Below, piece by piece: positions 18,374 through 28,423 of a stretch of DNA of 54,517 bases. Source of the stretch: Desulfobotulus alkaliphilus. Lineage in GTDB: Bacteria > Desulfobacterota > Desulfobacteria > Desulfobacterales > ASO4-4. The position numbers and the translations under genes were made by a program. The DNA lies in NCBI RefSeq assembly GCF_007830435.1, contig NZ_VLLC01000023.1, forward strand, positions 4,487-59,003, written 5' to 3'. Numbering within the stretch: the first letter of the stretch is position 1; every line of letters starts with the position of its first letter. The notes under the pieces are model-generated. The model was not told where the DNA came from, searched no databases, and saw only the letters and a list, made by a program, of their open reading frames with translations.

Positions 18374-19156
18374 TCAGAAGACACGGGATTTTTTCCGTGA
18401 GTAGAGAAAAAGAAGAATCCCGCAGGCAAGAAAGGGGAGGCTGAGGAGCTGCCCCATATGTACGGGAAGGGCAAAGGCTGTCTGCTGGGTTTTAAATATT
18501 TCAAGGAAAATACGGGCTGTGGCCGCAAGGATCAGGGCTGTGGCCGTAAGCCGCCATGGAATTTTCCCGGCCCCTTTTTTCCATGCAAGAAAAAGCAGCA
18601 GGCTGCATGTGGCATAGGCCATGGATTCATAGAGCTGTACCGGGTGCCTTGGGATCATGTCCACACGGCTGAATACAATACCGAAACCCGATTTCACGGG
18701 AATGCCCACCAGCTCCGAATTGAAGAAGTTGCCAAGGCGGATAAAGGCAGCTCCCATGCAGCCGGCTACCACAAGATGGTCCGAGAGAAAGGAAAAGGGG
18801 GTTTCTTCATTTTTTCTGGCGTGCAGATAAAGGGCGATGAAAAGGCCGAGAATCCCCCCGTGGCTTGCCAGTCCGCCCTCCCATATTTTCATGATTTCTA
18901 AAGGATTGCTGAGATAATAAGCGGGATCATAAAAAAGGCAGTGACCCAGTCTGGCACCGATGATTACCCCGGCCATGATCCGGTAGAGGAGGGGTTCCAG
19001 GGCATCGGCATTTTTGCCTTCTTTTTTGAAGACATACTGCATCCAGATGATACCGCAGATAAAGGCGCAGGCAAAAAAGAAACCATACCAGCGCACACTG
19101 AGGGGACCAAGGGAGAAAAGAATGGGGTCTGCATGCCAGATCAGTGGGGATGCCAA
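18374..19156 (-). CDS. lgt: Prolipoprotein diacylglyceryl transferase Lgt
   Basis: A 260-residue inner-membrane enzyme with about seven hydrophobic helices. It transfers diacylglyceryl from phosphatidylglycerol to the lipobox Cys of prolipoproteins. The Lgt signature is present as FIRLGNFFNSELVG with the essential Arg, Asn and Gly. The SVRWYGFFFA N-terminal motif and RHPVQLYES near residue 190 are also present. The TTG start at 19156 is supported by GGAGG seven bases before it. That site overlaps the last codons of the nitroreductase gene, so the two are translationally coupled. Confidence 0.96.
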   Translation of the reverse strand: MASPLIWHADPILFSLGPLSVRWYGFFFACAFICGIIWMQYVFKKEGKNADALEPLLYRIMAGVIIGARLGHCLFYDPAYYLSNPLEIMKIWEGGLASHGGILGLFIALYLHARKNEETPFSFLSDHLVVAGCMGAAFIRLGNFFNSELVGIPVKSGFGIVFSRVDMIPRHPVQLYESMAYATCSLLLFLAWKKGAGKIPWRLTATALILAATARIFLEIFKTQQTAFALPVHMGQLLSLPFLACGILLFLYSRKKSRVF

Positions 19157-19159
19157 GGC

Positions 19160-19687
19160 TCAGCCTCCGTAGGTGTTGGTGTGAATTTTTTCCCGCATAA
19201 GACTTGCTTCCGGGTGGCCTTTCAGGTCTTCTGCCCCATAACCTGCGGCAAGGATGGCGAGAACCTTCATCTTTTCCGGAATGCCAAGGAGTCTGCGAAC
19301 CTCTTCCTCTGCGCTTATCTGGTCATTGAACATGCGCTTTCTCACCTGTACCCAGCAGCTTTTAAGGCCAAGGGACTCTGCGGCGAGCTGAAGAAAAATC
19401 ATTGCAATGGAGCAGTCTTCCACCCATACGTCACAGCGTTCGGGGTCGGCAAACACCACCACGCCCAGGGGGGCGCCGTTGAGAAAGGAAGCACCATGGG
19501 GTTTGACCTTTGACAGTTTTTGTAAAAGATCAGCGTCGTTTACAAAGATAAACTCCCACGGGTTGCGGCTGCGGGAGGACGGGCTGCGCAGGGCGGCTTC
19601 CATGAGAAGGGCCATTTTGTCATTTTCTACGGGCTGCTCCGTAAATGTTCTCACACTGCGGCGTTTGCGTATAAGATCCATGAACAT
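19160..19687 (-). CDS. Nitroreductase-family FMN oxidoreductase
   Basis: A 175-residue single nitroreductase-fold protein. FMN-phosphate contacts are suggested by IRKRRSVRTF at the N-terminus. The SPSSRSRNPWEFIFV segment and the VEDCSIAMIFLQLAAESLGLKSCWVQV helix region are typical of the group. Members use NAD(P)H to reduce nitro compounds, quinones or flavins; the substrate is not predictable. The start at 19687 has AAGGAGAATCCC. The last codons contain the ribosome binding site of lgt. Confidence 0.9.
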   Translation of the reverse strand: MFMDLIRKRRSVRTFTEQPVENDKMALLMEAALRSPSSRSRNPWEFIFVNDADLLQKLSKVKPHGASFLNGAPLGVVVFADPERCDVWVEDCSIAMIFLQLAAESLGLKSCWVQVRKRMFNDQISAEEEVRRLLGIPEKMKVLAILAAGYGAEDLKGHPEASLMREKIHTNTYGG

Positions 19688-19716
19688 GGGATTCTCCTTC
19701 TTTTATGGGGTAGGTC

Positions 19717-20727
19717 TTAAAGATCCGCAATAAAATGAAAGGCCGGTCGGGTGGACCGGGGCTGTATTCTTTCTATCTGACTTTTTAGATCCTTCAGTTC
19801 CTGACGCCAGAAAGACTCGCTGCCCCAGTCGGGAAAGGTAGCACTGAAACGGGTATCATTTTTCTGGCGATGGCACCAGGCGAGAAAGTAGATCTGCCGC
19901 ATGGCCCGGAGGGGTTCAGTCAGCTCCGTGCTGCTGTGGGCCAGATCCCGGAAGGTCCGGTACCCTTCCATCAGAAGCCCTGCTTCCCTGCGGCATTTTT
20001 CCAGACGGTCTGGCAGCAGCAGCCAGAGATCCTGCATGGCCGGGCCTGTCATCATGTCATCAAAATCAATGAGAAGCAGACCCTCTCCGGGCCGGTGCAG
20101 GATGTTTTTCCGGTGCAGATCTCCATGGAGCCGGATCAGGGTTTCTTTTTCAAAAAGGGGGCGGCTGATATCCTTAAGCTGTTCAATCAGGCTTTGGAAA
20201 TCCTCTCGCATGGCCGCTGGGATGCATCCCCTCAGAAGTTCTTCCCCGTCCCTTGCAAGGGTTTTATCCGGATGCAGGTAAAGACGGTGGGCGGCCTTAT
20301 CCGCCGCAGCCACATTGTGAAGTCTTGCGATGAGACGGCCCAGCTGTTCCCAGTCCCTGTCATGGGTGATATCCAGCTCCCTGCCTGCCCGTTTCTGAAA
20401 AAGCGCAAAGAAAATGGGGCCGGTTTCCTCAAGGGTGCCACCCTTTCGCAGGGTGGCAGGAGCCACCACGGGCAGCTCTGCCGCAGCGCAGTCCAAAAGA
20501 AAGCGGTGTTCATCTTCAAGGGCGGCCTTTGACCATCTGGCCGGACGGTAGAATTTAATGATGTGGCGTCTGCCGTCCATGTCCTGCAGTTCATAGACCC
20601 GGTTGATATAGCTGGGCAGGGGTGCCACAAGGCCTGTGAAGCCAAGGCCTGTGGCATGTTCAGCAGCACGGAGAATATGTTCCGGTGTCAGGTCGCTGAA
20701 GGTCTGCGGGGACTGGAGTTCTTGCAT
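19717..20727 (-). CDS. srkA: SrkA (YihE)-like protein kinase
   Basis: A 336-residue aminoglycoside-phosphotransferase/choline-kinase fold protein of the SrkA group. The catalytic loop is LIRLHGDLHRKNIL, and the metal-binding segment is LLIDFDDMMTGPAMQDLWLLL. The N-terminus (SYINRVYELQDMDGRRHIIKFY) matches the SrkA nucleotide-binding lobe. In E. coli SrkA is a Ser/Thr kinase that protects against stress-induced death. The start at 20727 has AAAGGACAGC upstream, and trpS ends 32 bp before it. The alternative is a small-molecule kinase of the same fold, but the DFDDMMTGPAMQD stretch favours SrkA. Confidence 0.88.
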   Translation of the reverse strand: MQELQSPQTFSDLTPEHILRAAEHATGLGFTGLVAPLPSYINRVYELQDMDGRRHIIKFYRPARWSKAALEDEHRFLLDCAAAELPVVAPATLRKGGTLEETGPIFFALFQKRAGRELDITHDRDWEQLGRLIARLHNVAAADKAAHRLYLHPDKTLARDGEELLRGCIPAAMREDFQSLIEQLKDISRPLFEKETLIRLHGDLHRKNILHRPGEGLLLIDFDDMMTGPAMQDLWLLLPDRLEKCRREAGLLMEGYRTFRDLAHSSTELTEPLRAMRQIYFLAWCHRQKNDTRFSATFPDWGSESFWRQELKDLKSQIERIQPRSTRPAFHFIADL

Positions 20728-20759
20728 GCTGTCCTTTCAGGATATTGAACGATTACCTG

Positions 20760-21773
20760 TTATGAAAAGGGAAGAAGCCCTGTTTTTTTTCTGATTTCCG
20801 CAAGAAAGGGACCAGCAATGGAGCGGGCCTTTTCTGCGCCTTCCAGCAGAATTTTTTCCACCTTTGCAGGATCTGCCATGAGTTCGGCGTAGCGCTCCCT
20901 GGGTTCTTCCAGTATGGCGTTGAGATAATCAAAAAGAAGGATTTTCATATCTCCCCATCCGATACCTTCCGCATAACGTTCCCGGACACTGCGGACGTCA
21001 TCCTGTGTGGCAAAGGCATTATAGATTTCAAAGAGGGTGCAGGTTGCCGGATCCTTGGGCTCAGAAGGTTCTAATGAGTTGGTTTTGATTTTCATGATGG
21101 TTTTGCGCAGCTTTTTTTCGGGCAGAAAGAGGGGGATGGTATTGTCGTAGCTCTTGGACATTTTTCTGCCGTCAATGCCACTGAGTACAGCGGTTTTTTC
21201 ATCCACGATGGCTTCGGGAAGAACAAAGGTCTGGCCGAAGAGGTGGTTGAAGCGGCCACCGATATCCCTTGCCATTTCTATGTGCTGGACCTGATCCCTC
21301 CCTACGGGAACCTTATGGGCATTGAACATGAGGATATCTGCGGCCATGAGCACGGGGTAACTGAAAAGGCCCATGGTGATGCCCTTGTCCGGATCCTTGG
21401 CCTTTTCCTCCTCATTGACCTGAACGGCGGCTTTATAGGCATGGGCACGGTTGAGAAGACCCTTGGCTGCCACACAGGAGAGAATCCAGGTCAGTTCCGG
21501 AATTTCCGGAATATCGGACTGACGGTAAAAGACTGCGTTATCCGTATCCAGCCCCAGAGCCAGCCATGTGGCGGCCACTTCCATGCGGGAGGCTGCCACC
21601 CGTGCGGGTTCATGGCATTTGATCAGTGCGTGGTAGTCTGCAAGGAAGTAGAAAGCTTCCATATCCGGATTTCTGCTGGCCTCAATGGCCGGACGGATGG
21701 CACCCACGTAGTTGCCGAGATGGGGTGTGCCTGTGGTGGTGATGCCAGTGAGTACCCTTTGTTTTTGCGTCAT
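20760..21773 (-). CDS. trpS: Tryptophanyl-tRNA synthetase TrpS
   Basis: A 337-residue class Ic synthetase that charges tRNA-Trp. It has the HIGH-equivalent [14 protein letters not shown], the ADYHALIK region and [10 protein letters not shown]. The start at 21773 is set by AGGGAG nine bases before it and by a 4-bp ATGA overlap with the upstream nucleotidyltransferase gene. A longer in-frame extension to 22169 reads as antisense of that gene and is rejected. Coupling to a tRNA 3'-end enzyme gives a tRNA-maturation pair. Confidence 0.97.
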   Translation of the reverse strand: MTQKQRVLTGITTTGTPHLGNYVGAIRPAIEASRNPDMEAFYFLADYHALIKCHEPARVAASRMEVAATWLALGLDTDNAVFYRQSDIPEIPELTWILSCVAAKGLLNRAHAYKAAVQVNEEEKAKDPDKGITMGLFSYPVLMAADILMFNAHKVPVGRDQVQHIEMARDIGGRFNHLFGQTFVLPEAIVDEKTAVLSGIDGRKMSKSYDNTIPLFLPEKKLRKTIMKIKTNSLEPSEPKDPATCTLFEIYNAFATQDDVRSVRERYAEGIGWGDMKILLFDYLNAILEEPRERYAELMADPAKVEKILLEGAEKARSIAGPFLAEIRKKTGLLPFS

Positions 21774-24478
21774 TTTTTTTGCTCCCTGCCGTTTTCCTTC
21801 GGCCTGTCCTTTAAAATACCGGCCACAAAGGCCATTTCTTCTTCCTTTGAATGCAGCATACCGTTGAGTCTGGCATCCTGAACCTGCAAGAGAATTTTTC
21901 TGTAAGCGGGGCCGGGGGGAATGCCCATTTCCTTTAAATCCCGTCCCTGTATCAGCGGTGTGACAAAGCGAAGCTTTGAAAGGTAATGGGCAATGGCTTT
22001 TTTTACCTGCTTTCTTTCCGCTGCGGCCATCATGTATACCAAAACTTCCGTTTTGAAAACATGGAGTCTGCTGTAAAGAATGCTGTTGTCCAGGGGCAGT
22101 TCCCTTGCAAGGCGTTTGATGCAGAGCTCCGCCCTTTCCCTTTCTTTGACACAAAGCTCTTCCTGCCACCCGGCAAGGCGCAGGATACGGCAGATTTTTT
22201 TGGCATCTGCCGTGTTGCAGGGGCTGAGCAGCACCATGAAGTACACCAGCCAGCGGTGACAGCGGAGGTCTTCGGCCAGGAGTTCATAGCCGTCAAGGGC
22301 CTTTCTGGCTTCCATGAGGAGGGCTGTGGTTTTTTCCGTAAGGGCCATGGAGGGATGGAGTGCCGCCAGAAGACGGAATTCCCCCAGTCTTCTGATGGAG
22401 GGGACGGGATCATTTTCTTCCAGTATGGAAACGATTTCTCCCATGGCTCTGGCACCGGAGAGCCTTTTAAAAACCCCCATGCGTATGGCGTTTTCAATGA
22501 GGCGAACGGTGAGCTTGCCTATGGTGAATCCGAAGCGGGATTCAAAGCGGACCGCCCGGAAAATACGGGTGGGATCTTCAACAAAGCTCAGATTATGAAT
22601 GATGCGAAGGGTTTTATCCTTGATGTCCTTCTGGCCTGAAAAATGATCTATGAGGGTGCCATAGTATTTTTCATTCAACTGTATGGCAAGGGTATTGATG
22701 GTAAAGTCCCTGCGGTAGAGATCTGCCTTGAGACTGCTTTTTTCCACCTCAGGAAGGGCAGCGGGGGAGGCGTAGTATTCCGTGCGTGCCGTGGCCACAT
22801 CCACCTTGAAACCGTCTTCAAGGGTAATGACGGCGGTTCCGAACTTGGAATAGGCATGGATTCTTGCATCCCTTGAACCGGCAAAGTTTTTAGCAAAGTG
22901 TATGCCGTCTCCCTCCACAACAATATCGATGTCTTCATTTTTTCTGTAGAGAAGCAGATCCCTTACAAAACCGCCCACTACAAAGACATGGCATCCGGTT
23001 TCATCGGCACTTTTTCCTATGGATGAAAGCAGATCCAGAATTTTTGCAGGCAGCCTTTCCTTCATGAGGCTGGCGATGTTTCTTGTTTTGGGCAGTCTGT
23101 CTGTCAGAACGCCTGCTCTGTCGGAGAGGCTTTCTTCCTGTTCCTGAACCATAAGCTGAAGGAGGTCTGTACGCGTGATGACCCCCGCAATTCCATTGTT
23201 ATCCAGAACAGGAAGGATGCGTTGCTTGCCTCCGACGATGGCATCCTGAATCAGGGTGAGGGAGGCATCAGGGTTCACTGTGCTGAAATCGCTGATCAGA
23301 TAATCCTGTACAAGGGTTGTATCCATGGCGTGGGAGAGACCCTGTTCCACAATCTGCCTTGTGATCAGTCCGGTGAGCGGACTTTGGATATCCCCCTTTT
23401 CCGTTACCAAAAGGGCATTGACATTGTAGCGGGTCATGGTCTGGCTGGCCATGCGGAAGGTGGCTTCGGGATGGATGGTGTGGGCAGGCGTACTCATGAT
23501 TTCCTTTGCCCGGAAGCGGCGGGGGGTGAAGGTCTCCAGAAGGCTTATGAGCTGACTTTCCACCTGGGTCAGGGTCTGGTGGCGGATGGTGGCCGCACCT
23601 GCGGCAGTGTGCCCCCCTCCCTCAAAGTGGCGCATGATGGCGCCGACGTCCATATCCGGAAGCCGGCTGCGGCCAATGAGGTGTACCTTGCCGTCCATGC
23701 GGGCCAGAAGAAAAAGGATGGCCACCTTTTCCATGCGCATGAAACGGTGTACCAGAAAGGCCAGATCCGGTACGTAGGCTTCACTGGAAAGCCGGGTCAG
23801 TATAACCGGGGTACCATGGATAGTAACTTCCGAGGCGTTGTCCAGCATTTCATTGAGCAGCCTCAGCTGCATAGGGTCCAGCTCCCTTGCCAGCACATCG
23901 CCTACTGTGGGCAGATGGGCCCCCTGTTTCACCAGCCAGGCCAGGGCCTCGAAATCTTCTGGTGTGGTTCCGGAACCGGTGAGGTGGCTGGTGTCTTCAA
24001 AAATTCCCATGGCAAGGAGAGTGGCTTCCTCAGGGGTCAGCCTGATCTTTTTTTCCTGAAGCAGGGGCACCATAAGGGTAACTGTGGCACCTGCCTCTCC
24101 TGCAACCAGTCTGTCTGCCTCAAGATCCCCCGGTGCTGACGGGTGATGGTCGTAGATATGGAGTTCTATGCTTTTTTCTCTGGCCATGGGAGCCAGTTCG
24201 CCTATGCGTTCTGCCTGCCTTGTGTCCACAATAACGATACGCTTCACTTCTTCCGGCCGGATTTCACGGAAAGGAATCAGGTCAAAAAGATAAAGCAGGG
24301 ACTGAACAAAAAAGTGTCTTATCTGTGGGGAATCACTGCCCGGCAGCACGATACGTCCTTCGGGATAGAGTTTTTTTGCTGCCAGCATGGAGGCAATGCC
24401 GTCCAGATCCGCATTTTTATGGGTGGTGATGAGGGTGTGGGTAAAAGCCTCGTTCATGGTTTTGTCTGGCTGCTGCAA
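21770..24478 (-). CDS. DHH phosphoesterase - CBS pair - tRNA nucleotidyltransferase fusion
   Basis: A 902-residue protein with three parts. Residues about 12-300 are a DHH/DHHA1 phosphoesterase ([29 protein letters not shown]). About 315-435 are two CBS domains ([35 protein letters not shown]). About 470-870 are a class II poly(A)/CCA nucleotidyltransferase head ([20 protein letters not shown] with catalytic DID) with its RNA-binding part ([19 protein letters not shown]). Related long proteins in Aquifex, cyanobacteria and Desulfobacterota add A or CC/A to tRNA 3' ends. A TTG start at 24478 is preferred, with GGAGG six bases before it; the ATG at 24457 has no site. A separate CC- or A-adding partner would be expected elsewhere if activity is split. 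Confidence 0.93.
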   Translation of the reverse strand: MQQPDKTMNEAFTHTLITTHKNADLDGIASMLAAKKLYPEGRIVLPGSDSPQIRHFFVQSLLYLFDLIPFREIRPEEVKRIVIVDTRQAERIGELAPMAREKSIELHIYDHHPSAPGDLEADRLVAGEAGATVTLMVPLLQEKKIRLTPEEATLLAMGIFEDTSHLTGSGTTPEDFEALAWLVKQGAHLPTVGDVLARELDPMQLRLLNEMLDNASEVTIHGTPVILTRLSSEAYVPDLAFLVHRFMRMEKVAILFLLARMDGKVHLIGRSRLPDMDVGAIMRHFEGGGHTAAGAATIRHQTLTQVESQLISLLETFTPRRFRAKEIMSTPAHTIHPEATFRMASQTMTRYNVNALLVTEKGDIQSPLTGLITRQIVEQGLSHAMDTTLVQDYLISDFSTVNPDASLTLIQDAIVGGKQRILPVLDNNGIAGVITRTDLLQLMVQEQEESLSDRAGVLTDRLPKTRNIASLMKERLPAKILDLLSSIGKSADETGCHVFVVGGFVRDLLLYRKNEDIDIVVEGDGIHFAKNFAGSRDARIHAYSKFGTAVITLEDGFKVDVATARTEYYASPAALPEVEKSSLKADLYRRDFTINTLAIQLNEKYYGTLIDHFSGQKDIKDKTLRIIHNLSFVEDPTRIFRAVRFESRFGFTIGKLTVRLIENAIRMGVFKRLSGARAMGEIVSILEENDPVPSIRRLGEFRLLAALHPSMALTEKTTALLMEARKALDGYELLAEDLRCHRWLVYFMVLLSPCNTADAKKICRILRLAGWQEELCVKERERAELCIKRLARELPLDNSILYSRLHVFKTEVLVYMMAAAERKQVKKAIAHYLSKLRFVTPLIQGRDLKEMGIPPGPAYRKILLQVQDARLNGMLHSKEEEMAFVAGILKDRPKENGREQKK

Positions 24479-24648
24479 GGGAGGCCTCCGAAAAAACGTG
24501 GATGATTCCGTAAAAAAAAGGTAACTTCCTGAAGGATTGTTTTCATCAGGTTTTTGAAAAGCAATATGATTGACTGACCTTCGGCATCATTGTTTCAATG
24601 CCGGAACTGTGATACAAACATTAAATTACTGATACTTCCGGACTGGAC

Positions 24649-25599
24649 ATGCATAATCGAGAAATAAAAGACTTTCAATATGTTTTTGGTCCCGTGGCTT
24701 CCCGTCGTCTGGGACTTTCCCTTGGGGTGGATCTTCTTCCGAGTAAAACATGTACCCTGGACTGCATCTATTGTGAATCCGGGCCTACCACCCGCAAGAC
24801 CCTTCTGCGGAAGGAATGGGTACCCACCGAAGCTGTTATTGCCGAACTGGCGCAGATTCTGGATGAAAGCCCCGAGCTGGACAGTGTCACCTTTTCCGGT
24901 TCCGGTGAACCGACCCTGCATACGGGGATCGGTCGTATTATTGATACCATCCATGGCAGGTGGCCGGGATATCCTGTCACCGTCCTGACCAATGGGACCC
25001 TCTTCTGGCAGGAAGAGGTCCGCAATGACCTGATCCATGCCGACCGAATCATTGCCAATTATGATGCAGCCAGCCCGGAGGTTTTTGAAACCCTGAACCG
25101 ACCCTACCCCGGCCTTTTCCCTGACCGCATGCTGGAAGGTCTGGTGGCGTTCAGGGAAATTTTTACAGGGGAGCTCTGGCTGGAAATTTTCGTGATTCCC
25201 GGGATCAATGACAGGGACAGGGAAATTGATGCCATTGCAGCAGCCTCTGCCAAAATCCGGCCGGACCGGGTACAGCTTAATACCCTGGACAGGCCGGGAA
25301 CGGAGTCCTGGGTGACATCTGCCGGTGATACTTTGCTGGAACGTTTTCAAAGGCGCATTGCTGCTGCGGAGCTGACAGGAAAGGTTCAGTGTGCAGGCAA
25401 TGCCGCTGCCATGGACGAGGAACAGTTGAAAAAAAATATCTTATCCATGGTTTTGAGAAGACCCGTCACCCTGGAGGATGTGGTGCGAACGCAGGGGGTG
25501 GACAGGGAAAAAGCCTTTGAGGTTCTTTCCGGTATGCGTTTTGCAAAAAGCCTTGGGGTGCAGAAAATGCCCAGGGGAGATTTTTATGTCCTTCCTTAA
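24649..25599 (+). CDS. Radical SAM protein (COG0731-like)
   Basis: A 316-residue radical SAM enzyme. The SAM cluster motif is CTLDCIYCE (about residues 35-43), preceded by FGPVASRRLGLSLGVD and followed by SVTFSGSGEPTLH and VTVLTNGTLFW. This resembles the wyosine-synthetase-like radical SAM proteins common in anaerobes, whose bacterial role is unknown. Residues from about 245 form a small helical domain (VTLEDVVRTQGVDREKAFEVL) that looks like a winged helix. No clear ribosome binding site is seen. It is divergent from the tRNA nucleotidyltransferase gene, with 170 bp between. Confidence 0.85.
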   Translation: MHNREIKDFQYVFGPVASRRLGLSLGVDLLPSKTCTLDCIYCESGPTTRKTLLRKEWVPTEAVIAELAQILDESPELDSVTFSGSGEPTLHTGIGRIIDTIHGRWPGYPVTVLTNGTLFWQEEVRNDLIHADRIIANYDAASPEVFETLNRPYPGLFPDRMLEGLVAFREIFTGELWLEIFVIPGINDRDREIDAIAAASAKIRPDRVQLNTLDRPGTESWVTSAGDTLLERFQRRIAAAELTGKVQCAGNAAAMDEEQLKKNILSMVLRRPVTLEDVVRTQGVDREKAFEVLSGMRFAKSLGVQKMPRGDFYVLP

Positions 25600-25747
25600 G
25601 CAAAAAAGGATCGTGGATATGGTAAGCGCAGCCGTGTTTTTTTGATTATGCAGGAAGGCTGACCTTTTTTGGCGTTTTCGGCCCTTTTTTGCGTGTCCGT
25701 TCAGTGGGGCTTTTTTATCTTAATAATTAAATTTATGGGGGGAGTAT

Positions 25748-26956
25748 ATGCCCGTATTTATCTGGGAAGGCAAAAACCGTAAAGGTCAGAAAAGAAAAGG
25801 CGAGATGGAGGCACCCAATGAAACAGCCGTAAGAACCCGCCTGAGCCAGCAGAAGATTACGCCTGTCAAGGTAAAGCCCAAGCCTAAGGATATTCTGGAA
25901 AATATTTCTTTTCTTCAGCCCAAGGTGACGGAACAGGATGTGATTATTTTTGCCCGCCAGTTTTCCACCATGATTGATGCGGGACTTCCCATTGTGCAGT
26001 GTCTGGATATTCTTGGGGAACAGCAGGGAAATCCTACCTTTAAAAAGATCATCAAGGAAATCAAGGCCGGTGTGGAAGGGGGGGAGACCCTTGCCGATGT
26101 TCTGAGAAAATATCCCAACCTTTTTGATACCCTTTTTGTCAACATGGTGGCGGCCGGAGAGGCAGGCGGTATTCTGGATGTCATTCTCCGCCGTGTCTCC
26201 GCATACATGGAAAAGATGTCCAAGCTGAAAAAAAAGGTGAAGGGTGCCATGACCTATCCGCTGGTCACCCTTGTCATTGCCTTTGTTGTGGTGGGAGTTA
26301 TTCTTGTGTTTGTTATCCCCGTCTTTGAAAGCATGTTTGCAGACTTTGGCAGCGCCCTTCCTGCGCCGACCCAGTTGGTTATCAATATGAGTGAATTTGT
26401 TCAGGCAAAAATTCTGCATATCATCATTGGCATTGCTGTTTTTATTTTTTTGTTTAAGCGGGCGTACCGTACGGACAGGGGACGGAAGCTTTTTGATACC
26501 CTTTTTCTGCGTCTGCCTGTGGCGGGTCTTATGATCCGCAAGGTCTCCGTGGCCAAATTTACCCGCACCATGGGCACCATGCTTTCTTCCGGTGTTTCCA
26601 TTCTGGAGGCCCTGGACATTGTGGCAAAGACCTCCGGCAACCGGGTGGTGGAAGAAGCAATTTATGATGTGAAGGCCAGTATTTCCGAAGGGGAAACCAT
26701 GGCAGACCCTCTGTCTGAATCCGGTGTTTTTCCTTCCATGGTCTGCTCCATGATTGCCGTAGGGGAGTCCACCGGCGCCCTGGACGCCATGCTTGAAAAA
26801 ATTGCCGACTTCTATGATGATGAAGTGGATCAGGCCGTGGAAAACATGACAGCCCTCATAGAACCTTTTATGTTGGTGTTTCTCGGTGTGGTTATTGGTG
26901 GCCTTGTGGTTTCCATGTATCTTCCTGTTTTCCAGATGGCCGCGGCCATCGGTTAA
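25748..26956 (+). CDS. pilC: Type IV pilus inner-membrane platform protein PilC
   Basis: A 402-residue GspF/PilC protein. Two T2SSF repeats are visible. The first is ARQFSTMIDAGLPIVQCLDIL with GETLADVL and MVAAGEAGG. The second is TRTMGTMLSSGVSILEALDI with GETMADPL and MIAVGESTGALD. Transmembrane helices lie near residues 170, 220 and 375. PilC is the platform on which the PilB and PilT ATPases act. GGGGGGAGT precedes the start by a few bases. It is followed 70 bp later by pilS, but pilB, pilT and pilA are not in the window. Confidence 0.96.
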   Translation: MPVFIWEGKNRKGQKRKGEMEAPNETAVRTRLSQQKITPVKVKPKPKDILENISFLQPKVTEQDVIIFARQFSTMIDAGLPIVQCLDILGEQQGNPTFKKIIKEIKAGVEGGETLADVLRKYPNLFDTLFVNMVAAGEAGGILDVILRRVSAYMEKMSKLKKKVKGAMTYPLVTLVIAFVVVGVILVFVIPVFESMFADFGSALPAPTQLVINMSEFVQAKILHIIIGIAVFIFLFKRAYRTDRGRKLFDTLFLRLPVAGLMIRKVSVAKFTRTMGTMLSSGVSILEALDIVAKTSGNRVVEEAIYDVKASISEGETMADPLSESGVFPSMVCSMIAVGESTGALDAMLEKIADFYDDEVDQAVENMTALIEPFMLVFLGVVIGGLVVSMYLPVFQMAAAIG

Positions 26957-27026
26957 AGCTGGCTGAGATATATTTTTATGATTTTTTGTCTGTTTATGCG
27001 CACTGTCATATCTGGAAAGGGCCTGT

Positions 27027-28340
27027 ATGCAGGTGCAGGATAAGGACATCCTGAAAAAAATTAACTGGCTGATGGGGGTCAGGGCCATCCTTGCCCTCAT
27101 ACTGCTGATGTTTTCCGCTCTGGTTCAGTCCCAGGGCGGTTTTGTTTTTCACATATTTCCGGCTACGGCCCTCTATGTTCTTGCAACGATCACTTTGATT
27201 TTATCACTTATTTTTGCCTTCTGGTCTCCGAGAACAAAAAAACCCAGGCTTTTTGCCATTGTTCAGCTGGTTGTAGATGTCCTTCTTATTACGGCCCTGA
27301 TCTGGATGACCGGCGGCTATGATTCCCTTCTGACTTTTTTGTACATGCTGGTGATCATCAACGCCAGCATTCTCCTTTCCCGAAAAGAAAGCCTTTTAAT
27401 CGCAGCGGTTTCTGCAATTGCCTTTGGATTGCTGGTGGATTTTGAATACTACGGCATTCTGCCGGTACTGGGTGGGGAAACCGGCCCCCTCATGAACCGG
27501 GTGGATTTCTGGTCTGTTTTTTTCCGCATTCTTGCCACAACGGTCGCCTGCTTTTCCGTTTCCGTACTCACAAGTTTTCTTTCTGTCCAGCTGCGCAAAG
27601 CCAGAGAAGAGATCCGATATATGGGCAACTACGTCAAACGCATGGAAAGCCTTGCAACCGTTGGAGAAATGGCTGCGGGGCTTGCCCATGAAATTAAAAA
27701 CCCCCTTGCCTCCCTGAGGGGTTCCATAGAACTTCTTGAAACGGAAGTCTGCAAGGATACGGATTCCGTTCGGCTCATGCGCATTGTCCGCAGGGAGGCG
27801 GACCGCCTCTCCAACCTTGTTACGGAATTTTTAAATTTTGCAAGGCCAGACAAAGGAAACCCTGCTCCCATTGAAGTCGGCAGCATGATTCAGGAGAGCA
27901 TACAGATTCTGAAACAGAGTGAGGGCAGCAGGGGAAGAATTCGTTATGCGCTCTTTCTGGAGCCGGAAGTATGGGTGGAGGCAGACCCGGACCGTATGCG
28001 TCAGGTCCTCTGGAATCTTCTGCTGAATGCCGTTGAATCCATGGAAGGAGAAGGAGAAGTTCAAGTGACACTGGATATGGAAAAGGAAAAAAATGTGCGC
28101 ATTGCCATAAAGGATACGGGTTGCGGTATTCCGGAATCGGATCTGGCATCCATTTTTGCTCCTTTTTATACAACGAAGCCCAGGGGAACCGGGCTGGGAC
28201 TCTCCATTGCCGTGCGTATCCTTGAAGCCATGGGAGGCAGACTGGACGTAAAAAGCAGGCCCGGAGAAGGAAGCACCTTTATTCTCCGTATGCCCTGCCT
28301 GCCATATTCTCCGGAATCCGTAAATGCTGGCCGTGGTTGA
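27027..28340 (+). CDS. pilS: PilS-like sensor histidine kinase
   Basis: A 437-residue membrane histidine kinase. About six hydrophobic helices occupy residues 15-190. The dimerisation and phosphoacceptor helix has the H-box AAGLAHEIKNPLASLRGSIE. The catalytic domain has LWNLLLNAVES (N box), DTGCGIPESD (G1) and GTGLGLSIA (G2). Membrane topology and position after pilC match PilS, which with PilR controls sigma-54-dependent pilin transcription. The next gene is lysS, so the cognate pilR is not adjacent; pairing with a distant regulator is inferred. Confidence 0.88.
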   Translation: MQVQDKDILKKINWLMGVRAILALILLMFSALVQSQGGFVFHIFPATALYVLATITLILSLIFAFWSPRTKKPRLFAIVQLVVDVLLITALIWMTGGYDSLLTFLYMLVIINASILLSRKESLLIAAVSAIAFGLLVDFEYYGILPVLGGETGPLMNRVDFWSVFFRILATTVACFSVSVLTSFLSVQLRKAREEIRYMGNYVKRMESLATVGEMAAGLAHEIKNPLASLRGSIELLETEVCKDTDSVRLMRIVRREADRLSNLVTEFLNFARPDKGNPAPIEVGSMIQESIQILKQSEGSRGRIRYALFLEPEVWVEADPDRMRQVLWNLLLNAVESMEGEGEVQVTLDMEKEKNVRIAIKDTGCGIPESDLASIFAPFYTTKPRGTGLGLSIAVRILEAMGGRLDVKSRPGEGSTFILRMPCLPYSPESVNAGRG

Positions 28341-28423
28341 CACCCTGCCAGCAATAGGGTAGCTACTGACTGGCTTAAAAGCAGCAGGTACTCAAAAAGA
28401 TTCCGGGAGAAATATACAAAAAA

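Noticed and set aside
21774-22169. N-terminal extension of TrpS to 22169
   Set aside because: The extension lies wholly inside the nucleotidyltransferase gene and does not resemble a synthetase; the ATGA overlap start at 21773 fits family length.
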